DNA of 64,000 nt from Motiliproteus coralliicola (GCF_003345655.1 NZ_QQOH01000002.1:778156-842155), one strand, 5' to 3'; counted from the stretch's first letter, positions 1 through 10,068 are shown. Made by a program: numbers and translations. The notes: a model not told the origin generated them from the letters alone.

Positions 1-1
1 G

Positions 2-646
2 GTAAACAGTGGCACCGCCTTAGGGGAGATCTTCGCGGTCGACTATGTCGAAGTCCGCTTGCCGTTGAGCAACCGTCAGCTTGAATTTATCGATCTGCCG
101 GAACAGTATCGCGGCGGCGAGTTTACCAGTTCGGCACTGCCCAAGGTGATCCTGAGCACCCAGATCGGGCGTAACCGTTACGAATGGCAGGGGCAGATTA
201 TCCGGGTAGAGGGCGCGATCGACAGTCGTTCGCGGCAACTGTTTGTGGTGGCGCAGGTCGAAGACCCCTACAGCCTTGGGCCCCAGGGAAACCCGCCGCT
301 GAAAATCGGTCAGTTCGTAGAAGCCAGGATCGAAGGTCAGCGCCTTGAATCGGTTTTTGTACTGCCGCGGGCGGCGATGTCGCAGGATCACCGAGTCATG
401 GTGATCGAGCAGGGACGTCTGCAACCGCGTAGCATCGAGCCCCTGTGGATGAACCGAACTGAGGTGGTGGTGGCCGATGGCTTCAGTCAGGGAGAGTTGC
501 TCAGTTTGACCCCGCTGGGTGGGACCCAGTCTGGGGTCCGGGTACAGCCTAGGATCGACGGCGAATTGTTGCCGGAAAAGTCGGCGGCGCTGGTCGCCAG
601 TAGCCCGGTCGATACTATCGATCCTCAGGCTAAGGAGCGGGAGTAA
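2..646 (+). CDS. RND efflux periplasmic adaptor (membrane fusion protein), C-terminal part
   Basis: The reading frame is open from base 2, so the gene starts before the window; the ATG-like codons inside are not its start. The visible 214 residues are beta-rich, with a hydrophobic barrel segment (GQFVEARIEGQRLESVFVLP) followed by the membrane-proximal domain ending in basic and acidic residues, as in HlyD/AcrA-type adaptors. Such proteins bridge the inner-membrane pump to an outer-membrane channel. The stop is 3 bases before the start of an RND pump, so the two are co-transcribed. The family call rests on context as much as on sequence, because the lipoyl and hairpin domains lie outside the window. 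The substrate cannot be told. Confidence 0.85.
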   Translation, partial: VNSGTALGEIFAVDYVEVRLPLSNRQLEFIDLPEQYRGGEFTSSALPKVILSTQIGRNRYEWQGQIIRVEGAIDSRSRQLFVVAQVEDPYSLGPQGNPPLKIGQFVEARIEGQRLESVFVLPRAAMSQDHRVMVIEQGRLQPRSIEPLWMNRTEVVVADGFSQGELLSLTPLGGTQSGVRVQPRIDGELLPEKSAALVASSPVDTIDPQAKERE

Positions 647-649
647 CCC

Positions 650-3600
650 ATGCACGGCATGATCGCCTGGTTCGCCCGTAATCCGGTCGCGGCCAATCTA
701 TTGATGGTGCTGATTATCGGTGCCGGTCTGCACTCGCTGGCCAACCGTATTCCGCTGGAGATTTTTCCCGAGATCGAACTCGACCTGATCACTGTTCGGG
801 TCAGCTATCCCGGAGCTTCACCGGTGGAAGTGGAAGAGGGGATCAGTATCCGGGTCGAAGAAGCGGTGCAGGACCTGGAGGGGATTGCCGATCTGGTCTC
901 GCGTTCCACCGAGGGTTCGGCGGCGATCCATGTTGAAGTCGAGTCCGGCTACGATGAGCGGGTACTGCTCGATGACGTCAAGAGCCGGGTCGATGCGATC
1001 AACACCCTGCCTGACGGCGCCGAGCGACCCACGGTGACACTTGTGCAGGCCACCCGAGAGGTGCTTAGCGTGGTGATCTACGGCGAGCGTTCCGAGCTGG
1101 AGCTGCGGCAGTTGGCCGAGCGGGTTCGGGATGATATCTCGGCCCTGCCGGGCGTGACCCAGGTGAAAATCGATAGCCCGCGTGAATACGAAATCTCGAT
1201 CGAGCTTCCCGAAGCGGTACTGCGCGAGTACGGCCTGACGCTGGCCCAGGTAGCCGAGACTGTGCGGCGTGGCTCGTTGGACCTATCGGCGGGTAATATC
1301 CGCACCCAGGGCGCAGATATTCTGGTGAGGACCAAAGGCCAGGCCTATACCGCCGATCAGTTTGAGAAAATAGTGGTGGTCTCGAGCATCGATGGTAGCC
1401 GTATCGAGCTGGGCGATATCGCCCGGATCCGTGATGGCTTCGAAGAGGATCAGGTCAAGCTGCGGTTCGATGGTCAGCCGGCCATGGCGATCGACGTTTA
1501 CCGGATCGGTGATCAGAACTCGATCGTGTTGGCCGATCAGGTCAAGGGCTATATCGACTCCCAGCGCGAGCGATTACCCGAAGGGGTCTCGATCAACTAC
1601 TGGCGTGACCGTTCCAAGATTGTAAAGGCGCGCCTGCAGACCCTGAACAAGAGTGCGATCCAGGGGGGGGTGCTGGTTATCGCACTGTTAGCGCTGTTCC
1701 TGCGGCCCCAGGTTGCTTTCTGGGTCTGTGTCGGGATTCCGATCTGTTTTATGGGTGGGATCCTGATGATGCCGGAGATCGGGGTGACGCTGAACATGAT
1801 CAGTCTGTTCGCCTTTATTCTGGTGTTGGGGATCGTGGTCGATGATGCCATTGTCACCGGCGAGAATATCTACACCCATTTTTGCCGCAACGGCGATGCG
1901 ATGCGCTCGGCCATTGAAGGGACCCAGGAGGTGGCGGTACCGGTGACCTTCGGGGTGCTGACCACGGTGGCCGCGTTCGTGCCGTTGATGCTGGTGGAGG
2001 GGCAGCGTGGCCAGATTTTCGCCCAAATCCCTTATATCGTCATTCCGGTGCTGCTGTTTTCGCTAGTGGAGTCGAAGCTGATCCTGCCGGCCCACCTGCG
2101 CCATATGAAACCCGTTAACAACGACAGCTGGATCAGCCGTTTCCAGCAGGGTGTCGCCAAGGGGTTGGAACGCTTTATCGCCAAGGTTTACAGCCCGGTA
2201 TTGAATTGGGTATTGGAGCACCGCTATATCGCCTGGGCGGCGATGTTCGGGATTATGCTGATAGTCTTCGCCACGGTTGTTGGCGGTTGGACCCGGTTTA
2301 TCTTTTTCCCGAGGGTCCAGCATGAGATCGCCACCGCCAGTCTGACCATGCCGGCCGGCACTCCGTTTGCGGTGACCGAAGCCCAGGTCGATCGGCTGAC
2401 CGAGGCGGCGCAGTGGGTACAGAATGAGTACCGGGATCCGGAAACCGGCGAGAGTGTGATCGAACATATTCTGTCGGTCAGCGGTACCGGCGGCCCTCAT
2501 AAGGGGCGAGTGCAGTTTGAAATTGTGGCACCGGAAGAGCGCACCCTGGATGTTACCAGCTCTCAATTGGTCCAGGCCTGGCGCAAGCAGGTGGGAACCA
2601 TTACCGGGTCGGAAACCTTGACCTACCGGGCCGAGATCGGTCGGGGTGGGGATCCGATCGATATCCGCTTCAAGGGCCACGATCTGGATCAACTTAAGGA
2701 GTTGGTGGAAGCGGTGCGCAGCAAACTGGCCACCTACCCGCACCTGTTTGATATCACCGATACTATGCTCGGGGGCAAGCAGGAGCTGCAGCTGGCGTTG
2801 AAGCCGGCGGCGGAGCAGTTGGGGCTGGATCTGACCGATCTGGCGATCCAGGTGCGTCAGGCATTTTTCGGATTCGAGATTCAACGGCTATTGCGGGGCC
2901 GGGACGAGGTTAAGGTCTGGGTCCGTTATCCCGTCAGCGAGCGTGAATCGCTGGAAACCCTTGACCGGCTGCTGGTCCGCACCCGTGATGGGGTGGAGGT
3001 TCCGTTCACCGAAGTGGCGACCCTGACACCGGGACGCAGTCCGGAATCGATCAACCGGGTTGAGCGAATGCGCACGGGTAGCGTTAAGGCCGATGCGGAT
3101 AAGGAGCTGGCCGATATCGAGGCGATCAAGCGCGATATGAAGGTCTTTATCGATGAGTTGCTGCTCGACTATCCGGGGGTACGTTACACCTTTGAAGGTG
3201 AGGCCAAGGAGCAGCGCGAGTCCTTCCAAGGCTTGATCTGGGGCGGAGCTGGGGTGCTGTTTGTGGTATTCGCGCTGCTGGCGATTCCGTTCAAGTCCTA
3301 TGCCCAACCGCTGATCGTGATGTCGGTGATTCCATTCGGTTTAGTAGGGGCGGTTCTGGGCCACTGGTTGATGGTGATGCCGCTGACGATCATGAGCCTG
3401 ATGGGGATGCTGGCGCTGACTGGGGTGGTGGTCAACGATTCGCTGGTGCTGGTGGATTACGTTAACCGCATGCGGCGAGCAGGGATGCCATTGCAAGAAG
3501 CGGTCAGGAGCGCCGGTGCGGCTCGCTTCCGGGCGGTGATGCTGACGTCATTGACGACCTTCTGTGGCTTGACGCCGTTGATCATGGAGAAAAGCACCCA

Positions 3601-3778
3601 GGCTCAATTCTTGATTCCGATGGCCGTGTCTTTAGGGTTCGGTATCCTGTTTGCGACCCTGATCACGCTGTTGATCGTGCCGGTTAACTATCTGGTGCTG
3701 GAGGATATCCGTCGTTTGGTCGGATCAAACTATCTTTCATCGGACCTGACCGCTCAAGGGGAACAGGCCAAGGGCTAG
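650..3778 (+). CDS. RND (AcrB-like) efflux pump, inner-membrane permease
   Basis: A protein of 1042 residues, the usual length for the AcrB/MexB (HAE1) family of proton-driven tripartite pumps. It begins with a short cytoplasmic stretch and a first membrane helix (NPVAANLLMVLIIGAG), then a large periplasmic loop, a block of helices near residues 335-550, a second periplasmic loop, and a final helix block from about residue 870. The proton-relay aspartate pair is present (GIVVDDAIV, D398-D399), and a second pseudo-repeat is visible (GVVVNDSLVLVDYVN). The adaptor lies immediately upstream. No outer-membrane channel gene is in the window. Substrate is unknown; multidrug, lipid or metabolite export are all possible. 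Confidence 0.95.
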   Translation: MHGMIAWFARNPVAANLLMVLIIGAGLHSLANRIPLEIFPEIELDLITVRVSYPGASPVEVEEGISIRVEEAVQDLEGIADLVSRSTEGSAAIHVEVESGYDERVLLDDVKSRVDAINTLPDGAERPTVTLVQATREVLSVVIYGERSELELRQLAERVRDDISALPGVTQVKIDSPREYEISIELPEAVLREYGLTLAQVAETVRRGSLDLSAGNIRTQGADILVRTKGQAYTADQFEKIVVVSSIDGSRIELGDIARIRDGFEEDQVKLRFDGQPAMAIDVYRIGDQNSIVLADQVKGYIDSQRERLPEGVSINYWRDRSKIVKARLQTLNKSAIQGGVLVIALLALFLRPQVAFWVCVGIPICFMGGILMMPEIGVTLNMISLFAFILVLGIVVDDAIVTGENIYTHFCRNGDAMRSAIEGTQEVAVPVTFGVLTTVAAFVPLMLVEGQRGQIFAQIPYIVIPVLLFSLVESKLILPAHLRHMKPVNNDSWISRFQQGVAKGLERFIAKVYSPVLNWVLEHRYIAWAAMFGIMLIVFATVVGGWTRFIFFPRVQHEIATASLTMPAGTPFAVTEAQVDRLTEAAQWVQNEYRDPETGESVIEHILSVSGTGGPHKGRVQFEIVAPEERTLDVTSSQLVQAWRKQVGTITGSETLTYRAEIGRGGDPIDIRFKGHDLDQLKELVEAVRSKLATYPHLFDITDTMLGGKQELQLALKPAAEQLGLDLTDLAIQVRQAFFGFEIQRLLRGRDEVKVWVRYPVSERESLETLDRLLVRTRDGVEVPFTEVATLTPGRSPESINRVERMRTGSVKADADKELADIEAIKRDMKVFIDELLLDYPGVRYTFEGEAKEQRESFQGLIWGGAGVLFVVFALLAIPFKSYAQPLIVMSVIPFGLVGAVLGHWLMVMPLTIMSLMGMLALTGVVVNDSLVLVDYVNRMRRAGMPLQEAVRSAGAARFRAVMLTSLTTFCGLTPLIMEKSTQAQFLIPMAVSLGFGILFATLITLLIVPVNYLVLEDIRRLVGSNYLSSDLTAQGEQAKG

Positions 3779-3802
3779 CGAAGCAACCGGCTCAGCCCTC
3801 GA

Positions 3803-4810
3803 TTAGCCCAGCCAAGCGATCAGCACAGAGGTTACTGTCAGCAGAGCAATCCAGAGCCAGCAACTACGATTGACCAGCAGGATGCTGCGCTCGATCCCGA
3901 CCGGGTCGGCCGGTTGGTCACAGCCGAATTCCGGTCGCGGTTTGAGTTGATCGCCGTACCAGGCGGCCCCTCCCAGTCTGATTCCCAGAGCTCCGGCCCC
4001 GGCTGCCATCACGGGACCGGCATTGGGGCTGTCGTGTTGGGGGGCTTGCTGACGCCAGCAGCGCATCCCTCCTGAAAAATTTCCACACAGGGCATAACTC
4101 AGTGCCGTCAACCGGGCCGGTAGCCAGCCTAGCAGGTCATCGAAACGGGCGGCGGCCCAGCCGAAGTCACGATAACGCGCGTTACGGTAACCCCACATCG
4201 CATCCAGGGTGTTGGCCAGACGATGCAGCAGTGCCAGCGGCAAACCGCCGATCAGAAACCAGAACAGGGTGGCGAAGCAGGCATCGTTGCCGTTCTCCAG
4301 TACCGACTCAATCGCGGCCCGGCTCATGCCGGGGCTGTCGAGCCGGGCCGGATCGCGGCTGACGATATAGCTGGTTTGCAAGCGGGCTTGATCAAAATCA
4401 CCTACCGATAGCGGTTTGGCAATATTTCGGGCGTGTTGGGCCAGGCTCTGGCGGCCAAGACACAGGTACAGCCCGATCAGCTCGATGGCGACGGTTAGCC
4501 CTGACGGCAGCTTGGGTAGCAACCAGAACAGCAGCAGTGGCAAGGGTAATGCCAACAGCGCAATTCCAAGCAAGCCCCGAAGCCGACTAACCCAAGGGAC
4601 GAGAGCCGAATCGTTCAGTTTGCGCTCGACCCCATTGACCAGTCGGCCAAAGCCGATCAGCGGATGGAAACGGCGAGGCTCTCCCAGAAGAAGATCCAGC
4701 AGTAGTGCGCCACCAAGGATGGCGGTGGCAAGAAACAGGTGGTTCAAAAGTCGATCCGGTTTCCAGTGTTTAGAGGGGGTTAGCTTTTTGCTACAGTGCG
4801 CGCTCATCAT
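3803..4810 (-). CDS. cbiB: Adenosylcobinamide-phosphate synthase (CbiB/CobD type)
   Basis: Integral membrane enzyme of late cobalamin synthesis that joins aminopropanol (or its phosphate) to adenosylcobyric acid. The diagnostic N-terminal motif LLLGEPRRFHPLIGFGRL is present around residues 41-58, followed by several hydrophobic helices and the conserved patches YIVSRD, SVLENGNDACFATLFWF and GYRNARYRDFGWAAARFDD. At 335 residues it is slightly longer than usual because of about 30 polar residues before the first helix, so the true start may be internal. It is divergent from cobQ with about 50 bases between them; the two act in consecutive cobalamin steps. It ends 24 bases from the convergent RND gene. 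Confidence 0.93.
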   Translation of the reverse strand: MMSAHCSKKLTPSKHWKPDRLLNHLFLATAILGGALLLDLLLGEPRRFHPLIGFGRLVNGVERKLNDSALVPWVSRLRGLLGIALLALPLPLLLFWLLPKLPSGLTVAIELIGLYLCLGRQSLAQHARNIAKPLSVGDFDQARLQTSYIVSRDPARLDSPGMSRAAIESVLENGNDACFATLFWFLIGGLPLALLHRLANTLDAMWGYRNARYRDFGWAAARFDDLLGWLPARLTALSYALCGNFSGGMRCWRQQAPQHDSPNAGPVMAAGAGALGIRLGGAAWYGDQLKPRPEFGCDQPADPVGIERSILLVNRSCWLWIALLTVTSVLIAWLG

Positions 4811-4859
4811 AACGGCCGTTTAGGTCAGTTCAAGCCTGTTGCAGGAGCCTGCTACTCGT

Positions 4860-6338
4860 ATGAAACGCTCGACCCTGATGGTTCAGGGCACCACATCGGA
4901 TGCCGGAAAGTCTGCGCTGGTCACGGCGCTGTGCCGTTTGTTGGTTCGTCGCGGACTGAAAGTCGCGCCCTTCAAACCGCAAAATATGGCGCTTAACAGT
5001 GCGGTCACCATTGATGGCGGCGAAATCGGTCGGGCGCAGGCTGCCCAGGCTAAAGCCTGTGGGTTGGAGCCGCATACCGATATGAATCCGGTGTTGCTCA
5101 AGCCCAACAGCGATACCGGCGCCCAGGTGATCATCCAGGGACAGGCTGTGGCACAGATGAAGGCGACGGTCTATCACGACTTCAAGCCAGAGGCGATGAA
5201 GGCGGTACTGGAATCCCACCAGCGATTGCTTGATCAGTATGAATACGTGATCGTCGAAGGGGCCGGTAGTCCGGCCGAGATCAATCTGCGTGACCGCGAT
5301 ATCGCCAATATGGGGTTTGCCGAAGCGGTGGATTGCCCGGTCATTCTGGTGGCGGATATCGACCGAGGGGGCGTGTTCGCACATCTGGTCGGTACTCTGG
5401 AATTGTTATCACCTTCCGAGCAAGACCGAGTTGAAGGTTTTGTGATCAACCGCTTCCGTGGTGACCTGTCATTGCTGCAGTCCGGTATCGACTGGTTGGA
5501 ACAGCGAACCGGGAAGCCTGTTCTGGCCGTGTTGCCCTATCTTCATGGGCTTTATCTGGAAGCCGAAGATGCGCTGGCCTGGAGTTCCGAGCTGGATGCT
5601 GAGAAGCAGGTCCTGAAAGTGGTGGTGCCGGTGCCGCCGCGTATCTCCAACCACACCGATTTCGATCCGTTGCGGCTGCATCCGCAGGTTGAAATCAGTT
5701 TTGTCCGAGCTGGCCAAGCGATTCCGGCGGCGGATCTGATTATCTTGCCCGGCTCCAAGAGCGTCGGACTGGATCTGACCTGGTTACGCGAGCAGGGCTG
5801 GGAGAGTGAGATCCAGCGCCATTTGCGTTATGGCGGTAAGCTGATCGGCATCTGTGGCGGCTTTCAGATGCTGGGGCGTCAGCTGGATGATCCGCAGGGG
5901 TTGGAAGGGCCGGCTCAGAGTTATCAAGGGTTGGGGTTGCTGGAATTTGAAACCGAGCTGGAGGCACAGAAGCAGTTACACCGGGTCGAGGGGGAGCTGC
6001 AGTTGAACGGACAGTGTTATCGGGCTAGTGGCTACGAGATCCATGCCGGGGTCAGCCAGGGGCCGGATCTGTCGGAAGGGTTGTTGACGTTGAAGGATGC
6101 TGAAGGCGCTACACGAACCGACGGCGTCTGTTCGGTCGATAATCAGATCATCGGAACCTATCTTCACGGTCTGTTTGATCATCCCGCTGCGCTACAGGGG
6201 CTGCTGGAATGGGCCGGTTTGAAGAAATCTAAGGCGTTGGATATCGCCGCCGAGCAGCAACAGGGAATTGAGCGGCTGGCCGACGCGCTGGAGCAGGCGA
6301 TCGATCTTGCGCAGCTTGAGAAGATTCTGGGTCGCTAG
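4860..6338 (+). CDS. cobQ: Cobyric acid synthase (glutamine-hydrolysing)
   Basis: Amidates the b, d, e and g side chains of adenosylcobyrinic acid a,c-diamide using glutamine and ATP. The N-terminal ATPase domain carries the nucleotide motif [16 protein letters not shown] (near residue 9) and the family patches [11 protein letters not shown] and [11 protein letters not shown]. The C-terminal class I glutaminase-like domain has the nucleophile elbow [10 protein letters not shown] and the late histidine in [10 protein letters not shown]. Length is 492 residues, normal for the family. I use ATG 4860, preceded by GCAGGAG at a sensible distance, rather than the in-frame TTG at 4839. It pairs with divergent cbiB; other cobalamin genes are outside the window, and no cobalamin riboswitch was recognised upstream. 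Confidence 0.95.
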   Translation: MKRSTLMVQGTTSDAGKSALVTALCRLLVRRGLKVAPFKPQNMALNSAVTIDGGEIGRAQAAQAKACGLEPHTDMNPVLLKPNSDTGAQVIIQGQAVAQMKATVYHDFKPEAMKAVLESHQRLLDQYEYVIVEGAGSPAEINLRDRDIANMGFAEAVDCPVILVADIDRGGVFAHLVGTLELLSPSEQDRVEGFVINRFRGDLSLLQSGIDWLEQRTGKPVLAVLPYLHGLYLEAEDALAWSSELDAEKQVLKVVVPVPPRISNHTDFDPLRLHPQVEISFVRAGQAIPAADLIILPGSKSVGLDLTWLREQGWESEIQRHLRYGGKLIGICGGFQMLGRQLDDPQGLEGPAQSYQGLGLLEFETELEAQKQLHRVEGELQLNGQCYRASGYEIHAGVSQGPDLSEGLLTLKDAEGATRTDGVCSVDNQIIGTYLHGLFDHPAALQGLLEWAGLKKSKALDIAAEQQQGIERLADALEQAIDLAQLEKILGR

Positions 6339-6401
6339 GTTGGATCAAGCCTGTATTAGCGGCAGCCTAGATCGATCTCGCCACTTAGTGCCGCAAACAG
6401 T

Positions 6402-6407
6402 TATAAT
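6402..6407 (+). promoter_or_regulatory. Candidate -10 box upstream of fabV
   Basis: A perfect TATAAT lies 46 bases before the fabV start, in the 114-base gap after cobQ. No good -35 box is found at 16-18 bases upstream, so this is only a -10-based guess; read-through from cobQ is equally possible. Confidence 0.4.
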
Positions 6408-6452
6408 CCGTCTTCTGCTCTCTATTTTGCAAATCAACAAGGTGAGTCGCAC

Positions 6453-7655
6453 GTGATCATCAAACCCAAAATTCGCGGTTTTATCTGTACCACTACCCAT
6501 CCGGTTGGCTGTGACGCCAATGTTCAGCAACAGATCGCTTACACCCAGTCAAAGGGTCAGCTCGAGAATGGACCCAAGCGTGTGCTGGTGATCGGTTCTT
6601 CCAGCGGCTACGGCCTCTGTTCACGGATCGAGGCAGCCTTTGGTGCCGGTGCGGCGACCATCGGAGTGTTCTTCGAGAAGCCGGGCACCGAAAAGAAGGC
6701 CGGTACTGCGGGTTGGTACAACTCAGCGGCATTCGATAAGGCGGCAAAAGCTGCCGGACTGTACTCCAAGAGTCTGAACTGTGATGCTTTCTCCCATGAA
6801 GCGAAGCAGAAAACGGTCGATCTGATCAAAGAGGAGATGGGTCAGGTAGACCTGGTGGTCTATTCACTGGCTTCGCCGGTACGTAAGCTGCCTGATACCG
6901 GTGAACTGGTTCGCTCCTGTCTGAAGCCAATCGGTGAAACCTACCGCTCCTCCGCGGTTGATACCAATAAAGACGTGATTATCGAGACCGAAGTCGAGCC
7001 GGCTACCGAGCAGGAGATCGCTGATACGGTGACCGTGATGGGTGGTCAGGACTGGGAACTCTGGATCGACGCGCTGGATCAGGCTGGGGTGCTGGCTCCT
7101 GGCTGTAAGTCGGTCTCCTACAGCTATATCGGTACCGATATGACCTGGCCGATCTACTGGGAAGGCGCATTGGGTCAGGCTAAGAAAGACCTGGATCGTG
7201 CAGCCGCCGAGATCAATACACGACTGGCCAAGCAGGGCGGTTCGGCCAATATCGCCGTGCTCAAGAGCGTGGTAACCCAGGCTAGCTCGGCAATTCCCGT
7301 AATGCCGCTGTACATCGCGATGGCCTTCAAGGTCATGAAAGACAAAGGCTTGCATGAAGGCTGCATGGAGCAGATCGAACGCCTGTTCAGCACCCAGCTC
7401 TACAAAGCGGACGGCTCTGCGGCTCTGACCGATGAGGCGGGTCGTATCCGGATGGACGATTGGGAACTTCGTGATGACGTTCAGAACGCTTGTCGTGATA
7501 TCTGGGCCGAAGTAACGACCGAAAATCTGCGCGATCTGACCGACTATGACGGCTACAAGGACGAGTTCCTGCGCCTTTTCGGCTTCGGTATCGAAGGCGT
7601 TGACTACGATGCCGATGTCAGCCCGGTTGCGGAGTTTGATGTCGAGCAGCTCTGA
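6453..7655 (+). CDS. fabV: Trans-2-enoyl-ACP/CoA reductase (NADH), FabV
   Basis: Catalyses the last reduction of each fatty-acid elongation cycle. At 400 residues it matches FabV rather than the shorter FabI. It shows the N-terminal signature [19 protein letters not shown], a nucleotide-binding loop [14 protein letters not shown], and the catalytic tyrosine-lysine pair separated by eight residues ([10 protein letters not shown]), the spacing that defines the FabV group. Start is GTG 6453, immediately giving the conserved MIIKP. The gene stands alone between cobQ and a strong terminator. FabV enzymes are known for low sensitivity to triclosan; whether FabI is also present cannot be seen here. 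Confidence 0.97.
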   Translation: MIIKPKIRGFICTTTHPVGCDANVQQQIAYTQSKGQLENGPKRVLVIGSSSGYGLCSRIEAAFGAGAATIGVFFEKPGTEKKAGTAGWYNSAAFDKAAKAAGLYSKSLNCDAFSHEAKQKTVDLIKEEMGQVDLVVYSLASPVRKLPDTGELVRSCLKPIGETYRSSAVDTNKDVIIETEVEPATEQEIADTVTVMGGQDWELWIDALDQAGVLAPGCKSVSYSYIGTDMTWPIYWEGALGQAKKDLDRAAAEINTRLAKQGGSANIAVLKSVVTQASSAIPVMPLYIAMAFKVMKDKGLHEGCMEQIERLFSTQLYKADGSAALTDEAGRIRMDDWELRDDVQNACRDIWAEVTTENLRDLTDYDGYKDEFLRLFGFGIEGVDYDADVSPVAEFDVEQL

Positions 7656-7677
7656 AATTAGCTGAGCTAGCTAGAAA

Positions 7678-7708
7678 GCCCCGCCGGTGCGACCGGCGGG
7701 GCTTTTTT
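7678..7708 (+). terminator. Rho-independent terminator of fabV
   Basis: A perfect 11-bp stem, GCCCCGCCGGT (7678-7688) with ACCGGCGGGGC (7692-7702), closes a 3-base loop and is followed by six T. It lies 22 bases after the fabV stop. Confidence 0.95.
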
Positions 7709-7936
7709 CGTTCTTGGGCGCGCTAGATGAGGTTTTTTGTAGTTTAGCTACACAGAGGTGGCTCATTTTGGCGCTGCAGCATGAGCCGTTTTCATGTGGC
7801 TGAAGGCCCCTGAATACACAGGGTTTGGCGTTAGTTAGACCAATCGCCAATGGTTGTTTTGGGGTTGATTGTTAAGGTAGTTGGGCTTCCAAAAACAACA
7901 AACTACAAAACTATAAGAACTACGAGGGTTTAGCTC
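7709..7936. other. Intergenic region with inverted repeats, upstream of an unknown gene
   Basis: No coding frame is convincing in these 228 bases. Two inverted repeats are visible: TTTTGTAGTTT (7735-7745) is complementary to AAACTACAAAA (7900-7910), bracketing most of the region, and inside it GGCTCAT (7760-7766) pairs with ATGAGCC (7781-7787). It could be a structured leader or a small RNA for the next gene, or chance pairing in A/T-rich DNA. No convincing sigma-70 promoter was identified. Confidence 0.35.
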
Positions 7937-8335
7937 ATGAACTTGCATGCAGCATTACAACATGCTCAAGAACAGCAGGCTGCAACAGTGGTCGGGCTGC
8001 AGATTCATGGCCGTACAATTGAAGTCTACCGTCCCCGCTTTTCCGATATTGAGGGGCAGTGCCGGGTTGAATATCACGAAGGACAGCTCTTTCAGCACGG
8101 GTCTGAACAGAGCTCGTTTAATCGAGATCAGATTCCTGGTGAGGCGTTGGATCTGGATTATTTTGTCGCTCCGCTGAGCGAAGAGGAGTTGGACTCCATC
8201 TTTTGTCAGCAAGGTGAAGTGGTCGTACACCGTTTGCTAGAAGGTGCTCCGGATCCTCAGCAGTGTGCCAGCCCGCGAGATAAGGCGGCATTTACCTCCT
8301 GGTGTATCTCCACGCTGGCCGAGCGTAACGGCTGA
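7937..8335 (+). CDS. Hypothetical protein, 132 residues
   Basis: I do not recognise this family. The protein is small, acidic and apparently soluble, with no signal peptide or membrane segment. Its central part (VVGLQIHGRTIEVYRPRFSD) suggests a small beta-rich fold, and it is rich in glutamine and glutamate. The ATG follows GAGGGTTTAGCTC, a usable ribosome-binding site, and no other long frame competes. It sits between the fabV terminator and wecB, with long gaps on both sides, so it is probably its own transcription unit rather than part of the glycan operon. No function is proposed. Confidence 0.7.
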   Translation: MNLHAALQHAQEQQAATVVGLQIHGRTIEVYRPRFSDIEGQCRVEYHEGQLFQHGSEQSSFNRDQIPGEALDLDYFVAPLSEEELDSIFCQQGEVVVHRLLEGAPDPQQCASPRDKAAFTSWCISTLAERNG

Positions 8336-8570
8336 TTCTGTGGTAGCGCGTTCGTCGTAACCGCCAAGCTCGCCCGGATAGCATTGAGTTGGCCGTGCTT
8401 TCCGGGTTGCTGCTCTCTCAAGTGATCTCTCCCGACTCTTAAAGTGTGCCCCCGCCTCACTTGAACCATACTGTGATGGCCGAGCGCTAAGCGGAGGTTG
8501 AATAACGGTGTATCCAGGCACTGACAGCTGCTAAAGTATGCGCTCTTTTCTGTGTCAGGGAATCGAGGGA

Positions 8571-9719
8571 ATGAGCGCTCCAAAACGATTGTTGCTGGTG
8601 TTCGGGACTCGCCCGGAAGCGATCAAAATGGCGCCGGTGGTTAAGGCGTTACAACGGCAGAAAAACTTCGATGCTCGAGTCTGCGTGACTGCGCAGCATC
8701 GGCAGATGCTGGACCAGGTCCTGTCACTGTTTGAGATTGAGCCAGACTACGACCTGAACCTGATGCGAGCCGGTCAAACACTGACCGATATTACCAGCGC
8801 GGTGATTCATAAGCTCGAACCTATCCTCAAGGATTTCAAGCCGGAGTTGGTGTTGGTTCATGGCGACACCACCACGACCTTTGCTGCCAGCCTGGCAGCG
8901 TTCTACCAACAGATTGAGGTGGCCCATGTCGAAGCAGGGCTGCGTACCGGCAATATCTACTCTCCTTGGCCGGAGGAGGCGAACCGCAAACTTACCGGCG
9001 CTCTGACTCGCTACCATTTTGCCCCGACGGAGCAGGCTCGCCAGAATCTGCTTAACGAAGCGGTACCGCAAGATCATATCCATGTAACCGGTAATACTGT
9101 GATCGATGCCCTGCTCTGGGTACGTGACAAAATCGGCACCGATCCGACGCTGGCGTCCCGTTTTGCACAGCAGTTCGATTTTCTTGACCCACAACGACGA
9201 TTGCTACTGGTTACCGGCCATCGGCGCGAAAGTTTTGGGGGAGGTTTTGAACAGATCTGCGAGGCGCTGTTGGAGTTGTCTCGGCGAAATGATCTGCAGA
9301 TTGTCTATCCAGTGCACCTGAATCCGAATGTGCAGGAGCCGGTCAAGCGCATACTGACTCAGGCAGATAAGGTCCACTTGATAGAGCCGCAGGATTACCT
9401 GCCGTTTGTTTACTTGATGCAGCGTGCCGATCTGTTGTTGACCGATTCCGGTGGGATTCAGGAGGAGGCACCTTCGTTAGGGAAACCCGTGCTGGTGATG
9501 CGCGATACCACCGAGCGCCCGGAGGCGGTGGAAGCCGGCACAGTACGATTGGTGGGAGCCGACCGCGAGCGGATCGTTGAAGGGGTCAGCCAGTTGCTGG
9601 ATGATGTGGCGCTTTATCAGGCGATGAGTGTGGCCCATAACCCCTATGGTGATGGGCAGGCCAGCGAGCGGATCCGCGCAGTTTTAGCGGCGGACTGGAC
9701 CGCTGATGAAGACGATTGA
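8571..9719 (+). CDS. wecB: UDP-N-acetylglucosamine 2-epimerase (non-hydrolysing)
   Basis: Interconverts UDP-GlcNAc and UDP-ManNAc in the cytoplasm. Family motifs run in order: [13 protein letters not shown] at the N terminus, [40 protein letters not shown] and [21 protein letters not shown], including the acidic catalytic residues. Length is 382 residues, normal. Start ATG 8571 has AGGGA just before it and removes an 11-residue non-conserved extension. Its usual partner wecC follows directly but is destroyed (9768-9921), so UDP-ManNAc can no longer be oxidised to UDP-ManNAcA by that enzyme. It is the first intact gene of the glycan locus. Confidence 0.95.
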   Translation: MSAPKRLLLVFGTRPEAIKMAPVVKALQRQKNFDARVCVTAQHRQMLDQVLSLFEIEPDYDLNLMRAGQTLTDITSAVIHKLEPILKDFKPELVLVHGDTTTTFAASLAAFYQQIEVAHVEAGLRTGNIYSPWPEEANRKLTGALTRYHFAPTEQARQNLLNEAVPQDHIHVTGNTVIDALLWVRDKIGTDPTLASRFAQQFDFLDPQRRLLLVTGHRRESFGGGFEQICEALLELSRRNDLQIVYPVHLNPNVQEPVKRILTQADKVHLIEPQDYLPFVYLMQRADLLLTDSGGIQEEAPSLGKPVLVMRDTTERPEAVEAGTVRLVGADRERIVEGVSQLLDDVALYQAMSVAHNPYGDGQASERIRAVLAADWTADEDD

Positions 9720-9767
9720 TGCATCGGTTATTTGCAAATGTTGCGCAACACACGGAAGGATTGAGTG

Positions 9768-9921
9768 ATGGCGTTTAAGAAAGTTTCGGTTATCGGGCTA
9801 GGGTATATCGGCCTTCCTACGGCGGCCGTTCTGGCTTCACGGGGCATCGATGTCGTTGGAGTTGTCCCAGTGCTTTCAGCTAGCGAACAAAGTAGTGGTT
9901 GATACCCGAGGGCTTTGGTGA
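9768..9921 (+). pseudogene. wecC: wecC remnant (UDP-ManNAc dehydrogenase) with large internal deletion
   Basis: ATG 9768 opens a 44-codon frame whose first 31 residues (KKVSVIGLGYIGLPTAA, then SRGIDVVGV) are the Rossmann N terminus typical of WecC. The similarity stops near 9861. In another frame, starting near 9865 and ending at TGA 9919-9921, the translation LANKVVVDTRGLW matches the usual C-terminal end of WecC. The roughly 370 codons between, including the catalytic cysteine region, are gone and the two ends are out of frame. Placement right after wecB is the normal site. I read this as one deletion of about 1.1 kb; that size is inferred from family length. No product should be active. 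Confidence 0.88.
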
Positions 9922-10068
9922 TTCGTCGCTGTACGCAGGACAGAGTTGTCATCAGGTTAAGTTAAAGTTACCGATTACTGGCTGGTAGGGTGTTGGCAGC
10001 CTTTAGCTGTGGGAGCTAACCGAGGACAGCCCAGTAGTCTGGCAAAATGATTGATTAGGAATTTATCA

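Noticed and set aside
2063..2884. Long minus-strand frame inside the RND pump gene
   Set aside because: No recognisable protein; it mirrors a well-supported pump gene and is explained by G/C-rich codon use.
4811..4859. Cobalamin riboswitch between cbiB and cobQ
   Set aside because: The gap is only about 50 bases and has no B12-box; too short for a riboswitch.
8338..8350. CTGTGGTAGCGCG, similar to part of the JUMPstart/ops element (RfaH site) upstream of wecB; a second partial match near 9984-9995
   Set aside because: Only about 9 of 12 ops positions agree, the key leading GGC is missing in both, and no full JUMPstart is present. Too weak to call a regulatory site.
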